From: an uncultured Campylobacter sp.
GTDB lineage: Bacteria; Campylobacterota; Campylobacteria; Campylobacterales; Campylobacteraceae
DNA: 12,008 bases
Assembly: GCA_938046705.1 (NCBI GenBank)
Contig: CALIWP010000341.1
Location: 1-12,008 of the forward strand
Direction of reading: 5' to 3'
Shown here in pieces: positions 1-9,717 of the stretch. The stretch's first letter is position 1. The number at the start of each line of letters is the position of its first letter. The notes under the pieces were generated by a model that was given only the letters and a program-made list of their open reading frames with translations, did not search any database and had not been told where the DNA came from. Made by a program: the position numbers and the translations under genes.

Positions 1-1
1 T

Positions 2-445
2 CTGGATAAACTAAGACAGCGCATCGGAGTGGTTTTTCAAAACTACCGTCTGATAAGCGAGTGGAATATCGAAAAAAACGTGATGCTGCCGCTGATGATA
101 AAAGGTCTTAGCGCTAACGTTTGCAAAAATCAGGCGACCAAACTCCTAAAACACGTAAATTTGCTCCACAGAGCGCACAAATATCCAAACGAGCTAAGCG
201 GCGGCGAACAGCAGCGAGCCGCGATGGCTAGGGCTTTGGCGCATAATCCTAATTTGCTGCTTTGCGACGAGCCTACGGGTAGCCTCGATGAATATTCAAG
301 CGACGTTATCTGGGGGCTTTTGCGCTCGGCGAAAGAGTTTTTGGGTACCTGCATCGTGGTCGTCACGCATAGGGTGCCAAGCTCGTTAAGAGTACCCTAT
401 AGACATCTTGCTATAGAAAATGGACGCCTATATGAAATTCTTTAA
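2..445 (+). CDS. ftsE: FtsE, cell-division ABC transporter ATPase (3' part)
   Basis: This is the ATPase of the FtsEX complex, a cytoplasmic subunit that couples ATP hydrolysis to control of periplasmic peptidoglycan hydrolases at division. The frame is open from position 2, so the start and the Walker A loop lie upstream of the window; 147 residues are visible of a usual ~220. Visible motifs in order are the Q-loop (VFQNYRLI, the place where FtsE has VFQDFRLL), the ABC signature LSGGEQQR, Walker B with its glutamate (LLLCDEP), the D-loop (GSLD) and the switch histidine in VVVTHR. The stop at 443-445 lies inside the start of the next gene, which encodes the FtsX permease, and this pairing separates FtsE from the similar LolD and MacB ATPases. 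I am confident of the ABC ATPase call and nearly as sure of FtsE. Confidence 0.9.
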   Translation: MDKLRQRIGVVFQNYRLISEWNIEKNVMLPLMIKGLSANVCKNQATKLLKHVNLLHRAHKYPNELSGGEQQRAAMARALAHNPNLLLCDEPTGSLDEYSSDVIWGLLRSAKEFLGTCIVVVTHRVPSSLRVPYRHLAIENGRLYEIL

Positions 446-1241
446 AAACCACTTAAGCACTATAATTCCGCTTATGGCGCTACTCGTGGGCATTCAGTTT
501 ATATTGCTAGTCGGGCGAGTGGTGGACGAGTACGAGTCCGTGATGAACAAAGACTATAACATTATCATCGTAAGTCAAAACGAGCTAAACGCTACCGACG
601 TAAAGCCGCTCGTTCATACGTTTGAATCTCTTGAACCGCTTAGTTCAAAGCCCGTACTAGAGAAGCTCTCTAAAGATATTTCATCAAAAAATATCGCCGT
701 TTTGCAAAACGCTTTGCCTAATTTTTACTCGCTAAAGCTAAATGCCTTTCCAAGCACCCAATATATGCAAGAGATAAAGGATAAAATTTCAAAGATTAGC
801 GGTGTGAGCAGGGTTGAGACCTTTTCAAAAACGCATGATAAAATTTATAAAATCATGCAGCTGATTAAAAATATTTCGGCGATATTTTCGGGGCTAATCG
901 GGTTAATCGGGCTTATGCTCATCGCAAAACAGATGCGAATTTGGCTATACGAGCACAAGGAGCGCATCGAGATAATGACGCTGCTGGGAGCTCCGTCGTG
1001 GCTAAAATCTGGCGCGTTATACAAAAACGCGTTGTTTGATTCGTTTATAGCGACCGTTTTGGTGGCGGTTTTTTACATTATCTTGCCGGATTTGCAGCCC
1101 GTTAAGGAAGTCGCTACCGACCTAAATATCAATTTGCCGGCGATTGATCTGTTTTACGAGGGCGGAGTACTGCTGGGCGTTTCGCTTGCGATTAGTTTTT
1201 TAGCCGTTTATCTCGTAACTAGAAAAGCAACGGCGATATGA
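420..1241 (+). CDS. ftsX: FtsX, cell-division ABC transporter permease
   Basis: This is the membrane partner of FtsE; FtsX passes conformational change to a periplasmic hydrolase activator. The 273 residues show the FtsX plan: TM1 about 12-32, a periplasmic domain about 33-149, then TM2 about 150-170, TM3 about 204-222 and TM4 about 246-266. The cytoplasmic stretch ERIEIMTLLGAP (181-192) after TM2 is the typical coupling segment facing the ATPase. The gene overlaps ftsE by 26 nt if it starts at ATG 420. An in-frame ATG at 432 (giving MKFFKNHL) would shorten the overlap to 14 nt and remove four residues. Neither start has a good ribosome binding site, so translation is probably coupled to ftsE. 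The last four bases overlap the next gene (ATGA). Confidence 0.88.
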   Translation: MDAYMKFFKNHLSTIIPLMALLVGIQFILLVGRVVDEYESVMNKDYNIIIVSQNELNATDVKPLVHTFESLEPLSSKPVLEKLSKDISSKNIAVLQNALPNFYSLKLNAFPSTQYMQEIKDKISKISGVSRVETFSKTHDKIYKIMQLIKNISAIFSGLIGLIGLMLIAKQMRIWLYEHKERIEIMTLLGAPSWLKSGALYKNALFDSFIATVLVAVFYIILPDLQPVKEVATDLNINLPAIDLFYEGGVLLGVSLAISFLAVYLVTRKATAI

Positions 1242-2488
1242 GAAAAATTTACGTTTTGCTGGCCGCCATGATTTGCTTAAACGCAAGCACTGGCGAAAAG
1301 ATAAAAAATCAAACGACCTATCTCGAGTCCTCAAAAGAGCTTGAAAAGCAGCTAAATAAAAAGCTAGACGACCTAGCCGGCGACATACTCGGCGGCGAAA
1401 AAAGCGTCAAACAAACCGACGACAAGATGAAAGAGCTCATTTTGCAAATAGCGCAGCTGGAAAACAGCGCAAAAAGCGCTAGCGGCGAGCTTGACGAGCT
1501 AGTAAAGCAAAACAAAGACCTAACGCAAAGTCAAAAAAGTATCCAAAAAAGTATCGTGCGTATCATCTCTGACGAGTTTTCTTTCGATCTCATAATGCCA
1601 AAAGAGTACGAGGAGGGCGTGGATAGCATCATCGCGACTGAAATTTTGAGCAAGCTAAACTCGGTGCTAAAGGATGATTTTAACGAGCTAGCCAAGCAGT
1701 ACGAAAGTACGCAAAATTTGATAAAAACCCAAAATGATAAGATAGACGGCATAAAGTCAAATTTAAAAACCTTTAAATTTAAGCAAGCCGAGCTCGTTTC
1801 CCTGCAGGATAAACAGATGAAAACGCTGGCGAATTTAAAGCGGGATAAGGAAATTTATCAAAAGCAACTCTCGCGCCTACAAGCCCAACAAGACGAGATC
1901 AGAAAGACTCTAGAAGAGCTAAAAATCGTCGCAAAAAGAGAGAGCGAGGAGGCTAAAAAAGCTCTAGCTGCACAAAAAGCGGCCGAAGCCAAAGCTCAAA
2001 AAAATAAGAAAGACAAAAAGGGCGAGGCTGCGGCAAGCGCGTCTGATGGCGACGTGAAACAGTTTGGCTCGAGCTATCAAACGAGTCTTGTTAAAAAATA
2101 TAGCGGCGAAAAGACTATCGCACCGCTTGAGGGCTTTACGGTTAAGCAAAAATTCGGCAACTACGTAGACCCCATATATAACATCAAAATTTTTAACGAA
2201 TCAGTCGTCCTTAGCGCAAATTCTGCCGATGCGAAGGTAAAGAGCGTATTTAACGGTAAAGTAGTCTTTGCCAAAGAAACGGCGATGCTAGATAAGGTCG
2301 TCATCATCGAAAATCCAAACGGCATCCATACGATCTACGCGCACCTTAGCCAGATCGCCCCTACTGTAAAAGTTGGCGCAAAAGTGCAAAAAGGCTACGT
2401 AATCGGCCGCGTGCAGCGAGATCTGACCTTTGAAGTTACGCAAAAAAACTACCACATAGACCCACTCGAGCTAATCAGCCTAAAATAG
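1238..2488 (+). CDS. EnvC-like murein hydrolase activator (degenerate LytM/M23 domain)
   Basis: This is a secreted periplasmic protein of 416 residues, probably the FtsEX-bound activator of a cell-wall amidase. Residues 1-17 form a signal peptide. Residues about 25-245 are a long charged coiled coil, followed by a Lys/Ala/Glu-rich linker (about 235-272) and a C-terminal LytM/M23 fold (about 292-416). The catalytic site is degraded. Where active enzymes have HxxxD, this protein has N315-I-K-I-F319. Where they have HLHF it has D395-L-T397-F, with neither histidine. Only the YAHL histidine (H369) remains. Loss of the zinc ligands is the hallmark of E. coli EnvC, which activates AmiA and AmiB. 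Automatic annotation would likely call this an M23 peptidase. It begins inside the ftsX stop (ATGA, 4-nt overlap), consistent with a stoichiometric complex. The partner assignment is inference. Confidence 0.85.
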   Translation: MRKIYVLLAAMICLNASTGEKIKNQTTYLESSKELEKQLNKKLDDLAGDILGGEKSVKQTDDKMKELILQIAQLENSAKSASGELDELVKQNKDLTQSQKSIQKSIVRIISDEFSFDLIMPKEYEEGVDSIIATEILSKLNSVLKDDFNELAKQYESTQNLIKTQNDKIDGIKSNLKTFKFKQAELVSLQDKQMKTLANLKRDKEIYQKQLSRLQAQQDEIRKTLEELKIVAKRESEEAKKALAAQKAAEAKAQKNKKDKKGEAAASASDGDVKQFGSSYQTSLVKKYSGEKTIAPLEGFTVKQKFGNYVDPIYNIKIFNESVVLSANSADAKVKSVFNGKVVFAKETAMLDKVVIIENPNGIHTIYAHLSQIAPTVKVGAKVQKGYVIGRVQRDLTFEVTQKNYHIDPLELISLK

Positions 2489-2530
2489 TACTCGCGCTCC
2501 GAGATTAGCAAAATTTAAAGCAAATTTAGC

Positions 2531-2536
2531 TAAAAT
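2531..2536 (+). promoter_or_regulatory. Candidate sigma70 -10 box before pyrH
   Basis: The 71-nt gap before pyrH is the largest gap between plus-strand genes in this window. It contains GCTAAAAT, close to the Campylobacter extended -10 pattern, in an A/T-rich stretch. A start site about 7 nt downstream would leave a leader of roughly 17 nt carrying the pyrH ribosome binding site. There is no clear -35 box, as is usual in Campylobacter. This could be an internal promoter that uncouples pyrH-rpoZ-spoT from the division genes. Short A/T motifs are common here, so the call is tentative. Confidence 0.35.
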
Positions 2537-2556
2537 CCGAAAATTTAAGGAGATGA

Positions 2557-3279
<723 letters not shown>

Positions 3280-3294
3280 ATTTAAGGAGAATAA

Positions 3295-3513
3295 ATGAGA
3301 TCTGAAGAAGTAGCGGCAAAGGCTCTAAAACTAGTCGGAGACGATAGATATAAGCTAGCTCTAGTCGTAGCTAAAAGAGCCGAGGCGCTAGCCGGCGGAG
3401 CAAAAAGCTTGCTTGATATCGACGTTACTAAGATGAAATTTGCCGATATCGCCCTACGCGAGATAGCCGAGGGCAAGATAGCTTTAGAGGGCATAGTTGA
3501 AGCAGCTAAATAG
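3295..3513 (+). CDS. rpoZ: RNA polymerase omega subunit
   Basis: Omega is the small RNA polymerase subunit that binds beta-prime, helps core assembly and forms part of a ppGpp site in proteobacteria. The 72-residue product fits the family length. It has the conserved [17 protein letters not shown] stretch (about 16-32, matching the family's NRYxL...KRA) and the [10 protein letters not shown] motif (about 53-62). An AAGGAG ribosome binding site at 3284-3289 sits 5 nt before the ATG. Its last 17 nt overlap the start of spoT, so omega and the (p)ppGpp enzyme are probably translationally coupled; rpoZ-spoT is also paired in E. coli. Confidence 0.93.
   Translation: MRSEEVAAKALKLVGDDRYKLALVVAKRAEALAGGAKSLLDIDVTKMKFADIALREIAEGKIALEGIVEAAK
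3487..3491 (+). promoter_or_regulatory. Ribosome binding site for spoT inside rpoZ
   Basis: GAGGG lies 5 nt before TTG 3497, within the rpoZ coding sequence. It supports use of that TTG, because the spoT frame is closed by TAG at 3494-3496 directly upstream and has no ATG, GTG or further TTG near its beginning. Confidence 0.6.
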
Positions 3514-5695
3514 CGGATTTTTACTAGAACAATTAATCGACGATATAACCGCTTGCAAGGACGTCGCCCAGGCGAGGCAGCTACTTAGCGAGCTGATAAA
3601 TTTTACGCCGAATTTAGAGCGCGCGATCGAGTGCTGCGTCATCTCACATGCGGGGCAATTTAGAAAAAGCGGCGAACCGTATGCTATACACCCTATCCTA
3701 GTGTCCTGCATCGTGGCACACATGGGCGGAGACGAGGATATGATTATCGCCGCCTTGCTTCACGATGTGGTCGAGGATACGGATAGATCGATAGAGAGCG
3801 TGCGAGAGGACTTTGGCGAAGAGGTCGCAAAGCTGGTCGAGGGACTAACCAAAATCGTAGCCATCAGAGAGGACAAGCTCGCAAGCTCGGAGTCAAACGA
3901 GCGTTTGGCGGCGTCTGCGATGACATTTCGCAAGATGTTGCTAATATCTATCGAGGACGTGAGAGTGCTCGTGGTAAAGCTTTGTGATAGGCTGCACAAC
4001 ATGCTCACTCTGCAAGCTTTGCGTCCTGAAAAGCAAAAGCGAATCGCTGAAGAGACTCTGATGGTTTATGCTCCGATCGCGCATAGGTTGGGCATTTCGT
4101 CGATTAAAAACGTGCTTGAGGATCTTAGCTTTAAGTATGCTTTGCCAGAAGAGTACAAAAAAATCGACGACTACCTAACCGAGCACAAACAGCAGCTTGT
4201 GCTAAAGTTAAACGCGTTTACCGACAAAATTTTTCAAATTTTACTTAAAAACGGCTTTAGCGAAAACGACTTTGAGATACAAAAGCGCATCAAACATCAC
4301 TACTCAATTTACTTAAAAATGCAGCGAAAAGGCATCTCGATCGAGGAGGTGCTAGACCTGCTAGCTGCGCGCGTACTGGTTAAAGAGCCGCAGGATTGCT
4401 ATTTGGTGCTTGGAAATTTACATATAAATTTTAATCCCTTAATCTCGCGTTTCAAAGACTACGTCGCGCTTCCGAAGCAAAACGGCTACCAAACGATACA
4501 CACTACGATATTTGACAACAAAAGCATCTTTGAGGTTCAAATTCGCACCTTTGATATGCATAAAACCGCAGAGTACGGCGTCGCAGCGCACTGGAAATAT
4601 AAAAGCGGCGGCTTTTTAAATCCAAAACTTGACTGGCTAAGCGACATCAGCGGTATAGAAAACGGCATGGAGGAGGCGAGCGAAAACCCCGAGGAGCTCT
4701 ACGAATACGCAAAAGATAGCCTCTACGTCGAGGACGTCGCGGTTTATTCGCCAAAGGGCGATATATTCACGCTTCCGCGCGGCGCTACGGCACTTGACTA
4801 CGCTTACGAGATACACACGCACGTAGGCTTGCACGCTAAAGAAGCCTACGTAAACCGCGTGCGCGTGCCGCTACTAACGGAGCTAAAAAACGGCGATATC
4901 GTTAGCATCGTGACGGGAGATGAGCCAAAATACCGCTGTTCGTGGCTGGGCAGCGTAAAAACGGGCAAGGCTAGAGCCACGATCCGCTCGTACTGCAAGC
5001 AAAAGATAAGAGATATAAACAACATGGTCGCGATCGAAATTTTAAGCGGTATCTTTGCAGTACCTTCAACAACCATCGAGCAGTGGCTAGAGACTGAAAA
5101 TTTGACCAAGAAAATTTTTAGAGCCGCGTTTGATTCGGTTTACCTGCAAGACGTGGTAAACGCGCTAAAAAAATACGTAAAAAGAGACCGTCCGTTTGCC
5201 ATCGCGATGACGGACAAATACAACGTCAAAAAGCAAAAATTTGAAAACATCGTGATCTACTCGAACCATAAGATAAACAGCATCGAGTTTGACTATTGCT
5301 GTAATCCAAAGCGCGGCGACGATATCGTGGGATTTAGAAACTATCACCACGTAACCGTCCACCACAAGCTTTGCGAGCGGTTTATGAAGCTAGCCGAAGA
5401 AAAAAACGAGATGATTTTCGTCAAATGGACGCGAGTCGCTCCGCATAGATTTAAGATCATCTTGAGCCTAGAAAACAGACGCGGGTCGTTAGCCGAGTTT
5501 TTGACGTATATGGCGAAAATGCAAGTCGATCTCGTAACTATCAGCCTCACCGAAACTAGAGAGGCGACGGCGGACTTTTTTGAGCTAACAATCGAGCTTG
5601 GCGAAAATTTGAACGTAAACGAGATAAAAGAGCGGCTAAGAGATCGCTACAAGATCATAGACTTCGTGTCGCTTGACGACGCATACGGACATTAA
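3497..5695 (+). CDS. spoT: Bifunctional (p)ppGpp synthetase/hydrolase (Rel/SpoT)
   Basis: This enzyme makes and degrades the stringent-response alarmone (p)ppGpp. The 732 residues cover the full long-RSH architecture. The HD hydrolase domain (about 45-195) keeps H51, H89-D90 with the following EDTD, and D164. The synthetase domain (about 260-370) has RFKD (318-321), NGYQTIHT (329-336) and EVQIRT. The regulatory half has a TGS domain (about 415-475), a CC/zinc-finger-like region ([12 protein letters not shown], about 598-609) and an ACT domain (about 650-725). The RxKD form is typical of bifunctional Rel/SpoT rather than synthetase-only RelA, which has ExDD. Both active sites look intact. The start is a TTG forced by an upstream in-frame stop, overlapping rpoZ by 17 nt. 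tyrS follows after 17 nt. Confidence 0.95.
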   Translation: MKQLNSGFLLEQLIDDITACKDVAQARQLLSELINFTPNLERAIECCVISHAGQFRKSGEPYAIHPILVSCIVAHMGGDEDMIIAALLHDVVEDTDRSIESVREDFGEEVAKLVEGLTKIVAIREDKLASSESNERLAASAMTFRKMLLISIEDVRVLVVKLCDRLHNMLTLQALRPEKQKRIAEETLMVYAPIAHRLGISSIKNVLEDLSFKYALPEEYKKIDDYLTEHKQQLVLKLNAFTDKIFQILLKNGFSENDFEIQKRIKHHYSIYLKMQRKGISIEEVLDLLAARVLVKEPQDCYLVLGNLHINFNPLISRFKDYVALPKQNGYQTIHTTIFDNKSIFEVQIRTFDMHKTAEYGVAAHWKYKSGGFLNPKLDWLSDISGIENGMEEASENPEELYEYAKDSLYVEDVAVYSPKGDIFTLPRGATALDYAYEIHTHVGLHAKEAYVNRVRVPLLTELKNGDIVSIVTGDEPKYRCSWLGSVKTGKARATIRSYCKQKIRDINNMVAIEILSGIFAVPSTTIEQWLETENLTKKIFRAAFDSVYLQDVVNALKKYVKRDRPFAIAMTDKYNVKKQKFENIVIYSNHKINSIEFDYCCNPKRGDDIVGFRNYHHVTVHHKLCERFMKLAEEKNEMIFVKWTRVAPHRFKIILSLENRRGSLAEFLTYMAKMQVDLVTISLTETREATADFFELTIELGENLNVNEIKERLRDRYKIIDFVSLDDAYGH

Positions 5696-5712
5696 TAAAT
5701 TTAGGAGAGAAA

Positions 5713-6921
5713 ATGGGCGAAAATTTGAGCAAAATAATGAGCGATATAAAAAAAGGCGTCGCCGAGATGATAGACGAGGAGCGCGTCGAAAATTTAGTAA
5801 AAAACTACTATGAAAAGGGCGAAAATTTCTACGTTAAGGCAGGCTTTGATCCGACGGCTCCGGATCTACACCTGGGCCACACCGTAGTGCTTCAAAAGAT
5901 GGCTCTTTTACAAAAGCACGGAGCGATAGTGCAGTTTTTGATAGGCGATTTCACGGGGCAAATCGGCGATCCAAGCGGCAAAAGCCAGACACGAAAAAAG
6001 CTAGACCGCGAGACCGTGGTGGCAAACGCTAAAACCTACGAGGAGCAGGTTTTTAAAATCCTAGACCCGCAAAAAACCAAGCTGATGTTCAACTCCAAGT
6101 GGCTAAACGAGCTGGGAGCTGCGGGTATCGTGGAGCTAACCAGCACCTTTGCCGTGGCTAGGATGCTTGAGCGAGATGATTTTGAAAAAAGATATAAAAG
6201 CGGAGCCTCGATCTCGATTAGCGAATTTTTATATCCGCTTCTTCAGGGCTACGACAGCGTCGCGATGAAGTGCGATATCGAGATGGGCGGCACGGATCAG
6301 AAATTTAACCTTTTAATGGGGCGAACCTTGCAGCGAGTTTACAACGTCGGCAAGGAACAAGCCGTCATAATGATGCCGCTTTTAGAGGGGCTTGACGGCG
6401 TAAATAAAATGAGTAAGAGCTTAGGCAACTACATCGGCGTGACCGACGAGCCAAACGATATGTTTGCTAAAATTTTAAGCGTGAGCGACGAGCTGATGTG
6501 GCGCTGGTACGAGCTACTAAGCGAAAAAAGCACGGAAGAAATCGCAAATTTAAAAGCAGACGTAGCTAGCGGCAAGGCTCACCCAAAAGCCGTAAAAGAG
6601 GCTCTCGCGCTAGAAATCACGGCTAGATATAACGGCGAAGCGGCGGCGAAAGAGGCGAAGGCCGAATTTGACCGCGTGCATTCGCAAAATTTGATCCCGA
6701 CCGAGATGGACGAGTTTGAGCTCTCGGCTCCTGTTTGGATCGTGCAGGCGCTCACTCACTGCGGACTATGCGCTAGCAGCTCTCAGGCGCGCCGAGACAT
6801 CGCGGCAAACGCCGTCAGTCTAAATCAAGAAAAGATTGCTGACGAGCAGCTAAAGCTGGGCGCTGGCGAATACGTCTTGCAGGTCGGCAAGCGTAAATTT
6901 GCAAAACTAAAGGTAACCTGA
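5713..6921 (+). CDS. tyrS: Tyrosyl-tRNA synthetase
   Basis: This cytoplasmic class I aminoacyl-tRNA synthetase charges tRNA-Tyr. The 402 residues include the class I HIGH motif as HLGH (53-56, within [10 protein letters not shown]), the TyrS stretch [13 protein letters not shown] (78-90), tyrosine-pocket elements around [19 protein letters not shown] (178-196), and the KMSKS loop exactly as KMSKS (232-236). A C-terminal S4-like RNA-binding domain occupies about 343-402. The length and exact KMSKS fit the shorter TyrZ-like subgroup. ATG 5713 is preceded by AGGAG (5703-5707) at 5-nt spacing. Its stop overlaps the next start by one base (TGATG). Confidence 0.96.
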   Translation: MGENLSKIMSDIKKGVAEMIDEERVENLVKNYYEKGENFYVKAGFDPTAPDLHLGHTVVLQKMALLQKHGAIVQFLIGDFTGQIGDPSGKSQTRKKLDRETVVANAKTYEEQVFKILDPQKTKLMFNSKWLNELGAAGIVELTSTFAVARMLERDDFEKRYKSGASISISEFLYPLLQGYDSVAMKCDIEMGGTDQKFNLLMGRTLQRVYNVGKEQAVIMMPLLEGLDGVNKMSKSLGNYIGVTDEPNDMFAKILSVSDELMWRWYELLSEKSTEEIANLKADVASGKAHPKAVKEALALEITARYNGEAAAKEAKAEFDRVHSQNLIPTEMDEFELSAPVWIVQALTHCGLCASSSQARRDIAANAVSLNQEKIADEQLKLGAGEYVLQVGKRKFAKLKVT

Positions 6922-8012
6922 TGCAACCCGTAAAAATCGGAAAATACGATATAAAATACCCGATAATCCAAGGCGGAATGGGGCTTGGTATCAGTTGGGA
7001 TAGGCTCGCCGGAAACGTCAGCCTAGAAGGCGGCCTAGGCGTCATAAGCTCGGTAGGAACGGGCTACTACGAAGGGCGAAAATACATCACCAAAGAGCTA
7101 AACGCAAAGCCCTACGGTAGCGGAAATTTCTACTCGCGAGAGGGGCTAAAAGCCGTCATCGACAATGCGCGTAAAATTTGCGGCGACAGGCCTCTTGGGG
7201 TCAATATTTTGTACGCTAGCAACGACTACGAGCGTATCGTAAAAGACGCCTGCGATCATGGTATAAATGTAATCATTACGGGCGCGGGGCTACCGACGAA
7301 TTTGCCTGAATTTACCGTAGACTACCCGGACGTGGCTTTGGTGCCTATCGTATCCTCGGCAAAGGCGCTAAAAATCATCTGCAAACGTTGGCAGGGTCGC
7401 TACGGCAGGCTTCCAGACGGCGTGGTGCTCGAGGGGCCTCTTAGCGGCGGGCACCAGGGGTTTACATACGAACAGTGCATCGATCCCGCGTACAGCCTGG
7501 AAAATTTGATAACTCCAGTTAGCGAAGAGATAAAGCAGTGGGGCGATTTTCCATTATTTGCAGCAGGCGGCATCTGGGATAAAAACGATATCGATAAGGC
7601 GATTTCGCTAGGGGCAAACGGCGTGCAGATGGGTACTCGCTTTATCGGTACGCACGAGTGCGACGCTAGCGAGGAGTTTAAGCAAGTGTTGCTAGCGGCC
7701 AAAAAAGAGGACATCGAGCTGATCAAAAGCCCGGTAGGCTACCCTGCACGCGGAGTTAGGACAAATTTAATAAACCTAGTCGATAAGCGCCAGGGTCCCA
7801 AAATCAGCTGCGTAAGCAACTGCGTTAGTCCGTGCCAGCGCGGCAAAGAGGCTAAAGAGGTGGGATACTGTATCGCGGATCGCCTCTATGACGCCTTTGA
7901 GGGGCGCAAGGAGACGGGGCTGTTTTTCACGGGCGCAAACGGCTACAAGCTAAACGAGATAATAAGCGTGAAAGAACTATTTGAAAAACTGATAAATGGC
8001 GAAGATAGTTAA
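6921..8012 (+). CDS. NAD(P)H-dependent flavin oxidoreductase, nitronate monooxygenase/FabK-like
   Basis: This is a 363-residue FMN-dependent TIM-barrel enzyme of the 2-nitropropane dioxygenase family. N-terminal PIIQGGMG (14-21), GVISSVGTG (40-48), LGVNIL (92-97) and ITGAGLPTN (119-127) are family landmarks. The EGPLSGGHQGF segment carries H178, equivalent to the catalytic histidine of FabK and nitronate monooxygenases. AAGGIWD and GANGVQMGTRF (about 214-241) form the FMN phosphate site. The C-terminal third has a cysteine cluster, C297-x3-C301-x3-C305-x11-C317, absent from classical FabK and possibly binding a metal or Fe-S cluster. The physiological substrate cannot be read from the sequence, and the neighbours do not point to one. 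The start at ATG 6921 overlaps the tyrS stop, with AAAGG 7 nt upstream. Confidence 0.85.
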   Translation: MQPVKIGKYDIKYPIIQGGMGLGISWDRLAGNVSLEGGLGVISSVGTGYYEGRKYITKELNAKPYGSGNFYSREGLKAVIDNARKICGDRPLGVNILYASNDYERIVKDACDHGINVIITGAGLPTNLPEFTVDYPDVALVPIVSSAKALKIICKRWQGRYGRLPDGVVLEGPLSGGHQGFTYEQCIDPAYSLENLITPVSEEIKQWGDFPLFAAGGIWDKNDIDKAISLGANGVQMGTRFIGTHECDASEEFKQVLLAAKKEDIELIKSPVGYPARGVRTNLINLVDKRQGPKISCVSNCVSPCQRGKEAKEVGYCIADRLYDAFEGRKETGLFFTGANGYKLNEIISVKELFEKLINGEDS

Positions 8013-9717
8013 ATTATTTTTAATACTTCTATTTTTTTTGAATAGCGCGGTTTGCGCAAGCGCTTTATCGAGTTTAGATAAATTCGATAAAAATTTTGAT
8101 AGCGCAGCCAATAAAGAAAAGATCGCAATGCATCAAGAGGTAAGGACTCTTTACGTAAAATCCATAATGGAAAATAACGTAAATTTAAGAGTCCAAAGCC
8201 TAACTAGACTAATAAAAAGCTCAAAAGCCCTAGGGCTAGATACCAAACCGTATGAAAAAGAGCTCGCGAGCATACCGCAGTCTGCAAAGCCAAGCGAAGA
8301 AAAACCAAAACAAGAAATAAAGCAAGTCAAAAAAGAACAACAAAAACAAGAGCCGAAGCAAAAAGAAGTAAAGCTAAGTCAACTTTCCTCCGCTCCGTTG
8401 GCCGTTCAAAATACTAAAACCGTCAAAAATCAAACTTTGCAGCTTCTAGAAGCTTTGGACAACGACGGAAATTTCGAGCTAAAATTTAACCGCCAGCTAA
8501 ACGGCAATGATATTAAAAAAACCGACCTTAATCAAAAAGGTTCTTATAAAACGATTTATGAATTTAAAGGAATTTGGAGCGGCGGAAAACTGCAAAGATT
8601 TAAGAACTACTTGGTGGATGAGATCCGCATAAGTCAGTTTGACGAAAAAATCGTTAGGGTGGTATTCGTAAGTCAATTCGAGCCAAATTTAAAACTTAGA
8701 GTCGATAATCAGTCTTTAATTTTCTCAAAGGCTAAGCCCACGCAAAGCCAAAATTTAACGAGTCAAAACAGTAAACAAAAAAATCATCAACCGTCTATCA
8801 AGCAAGAGCTCCCCAAAATCGCTGCAAATTCGAAATCTGAAATAACTCAAATACAACAGCAAAAAGCAACTCAACACCAAGCTCAAAATCAAAAGCTCGC
8901 TCAGCAAAAGCAAGAAAAAGTTGCCGCGCAGACCAAGACGGATGCTAAAAGTACCCAAAGCACCACCGAAAAGGATGAGCAAGAAATCGTGTTAGCACCG
9001 GTAAAAACGGCGGCCACTAAAAAAACCACAAGCGCTAAAGGCAAGGTTGTCGTCCTTGACGCAGGGCACGGCGGCGACGATCCGGGGGCTATAAACGGCT
9101 CTCTAAAAGAGAAAAACATCGTGCTAAGCATCGCGCAAAAGGCGGGCAAGGAGCTGCAAGGGCGCGGCTATAAGGTTTATTACACGCGTAGCAAGGATAA
9201 ATTTATCAACCTTCGCGACCGCACGAAATACGCCAACGACAAAGCTGCTGACCTCTTTATCTCCATCCACGCAAACGCCGCGCCGAGCAAAACCAAGGCA
9301 GCGACTATGCGCGGCATAGAGACGTTTTTCCTCTCGCCGGCTCGTTCCGAGCGTAGCAAAAACGCCGCTGCCCTGGAAAACAAATCCGACATCGAGGAGA
9401 TGAACTATTTTTCTAAGCAGACATTTTTAAATTTCCTTAACCGCGAGAAAATCATCGCCTCAAACAAGCTCGCCATCGACGTTCAGCGCGAAGTTTTAGC
9501 GCGAGCAAAATCAGTTAGTTCAAAGGCTTCCGACGGCGGCGTTCGCGAGGCGCCTTTTTGGGTGCTAGTGGGCGCACTGATGCCTGCGGTGCTGCTTGAG
9601 GTCGGCTACATCACTCACCCTAGCGAAGGCGATCTCATAAATAACTCAAAATACCAAGATGCCCTAGCCAAGGGGCTCGCGGACGGCATTGACGTCTATT
9701 TTTCAAACCAGCAATGA
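7996..9717 (+). CDS. amiA: N-acetylmuramoyl-L-alanine amidase (AMIN + Amidase_3)
   Basis: This periplasmic zinc amidase cleaves the stem peptide from N-acetylmuramic acid, as in daughter-cell separation. The 573 residues comprise a signal peptide (about 1-23), a helical region, a Lys/Gln-rich linker (about 95-130), an AMIN-like beta domain (about 133-245), a second Gln/Lys/Thr-rich linker (about 246-348) and an Amidase_3 domain (about 350-570). Zinc ligands are H358 in DAGHGG, E372 and H425 in SIHAN; the catalytic glutamate is E535 in LLEVGYITHP. Residues about 440-510 resemble the inserted segment of AmiB/AmiC that blocks the active site until an EnvC-type activator binds. The start is fixed by TAA directly before the ATG. 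It overlaps the upstream gene by 17 nt with no clear ribosome binding site, so coupling is likely. Confidence 0.92.
   Translation: MAKIVKLFLILLFFLNSAVCASALSSLDKFDKNFDSAANKEKIAMHQEVRTLYVKSIMENNVNLRVQSLTRLIKSSKALGLDTKPYEKELASIPQSAKPSEEKPKQEIKQVKKEQQKQEPKQKEVKLSQLSSAPLAVQNTKTVKNQTLQLLEALDNDGNFELKFNRQLNGNDIKKTDLNQKGSYKTIYEFKGIWSGGKLQRFKNYLVDEIRISQFDEKIVRVVFVSQFEPNLKLRVDNQSLIFSKAKPTQSQNLTSQNSKQKNHQPSIKQELPKIAANSKSEITQIQQQKATQHQAQNQKLAQQKQEKVAAQTKTDAKSTQSTTEKDEQEIVLAPVKTAATKKTTSAKGKVVVLDAGHGGDDPGAINGSLKEKNIVLSIAQKAGKELQGRGYKVYYTRSKDKFINLRDRTKYANDKAADLFISIHANAAPSKTKAATMRGIETFFLSPARSERSKNAAALENKSDIEEMNYFSKQTFLNFLNREKIIASNKLAIDVQREVLARAKSVSSKASDGGVREAPFWVLVGALMPAVLLEVGYITHPSEGDLINNSKYQDALAKGLADGIDVYFSNQQ

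Noticed and set aside
7400..7726. 108-codon minus-strand open frame inside the flavin oxidoreductase gene
   Set aside because: It lies wholly antisense to a well-supported gene, encodes a Ser/Pro-rich sequence typical of a reverse-strand shadow, and has no recognisable motif.
6921..8012. Calling the flavin enzyme FabK (enoyl-ACP reductase II)
   Set aside because: No fatty-acid synthesis genes are nearby, Campylobacter is generally known to use FabI, and the extra C-terminal cysteine region is not a FabK feature.
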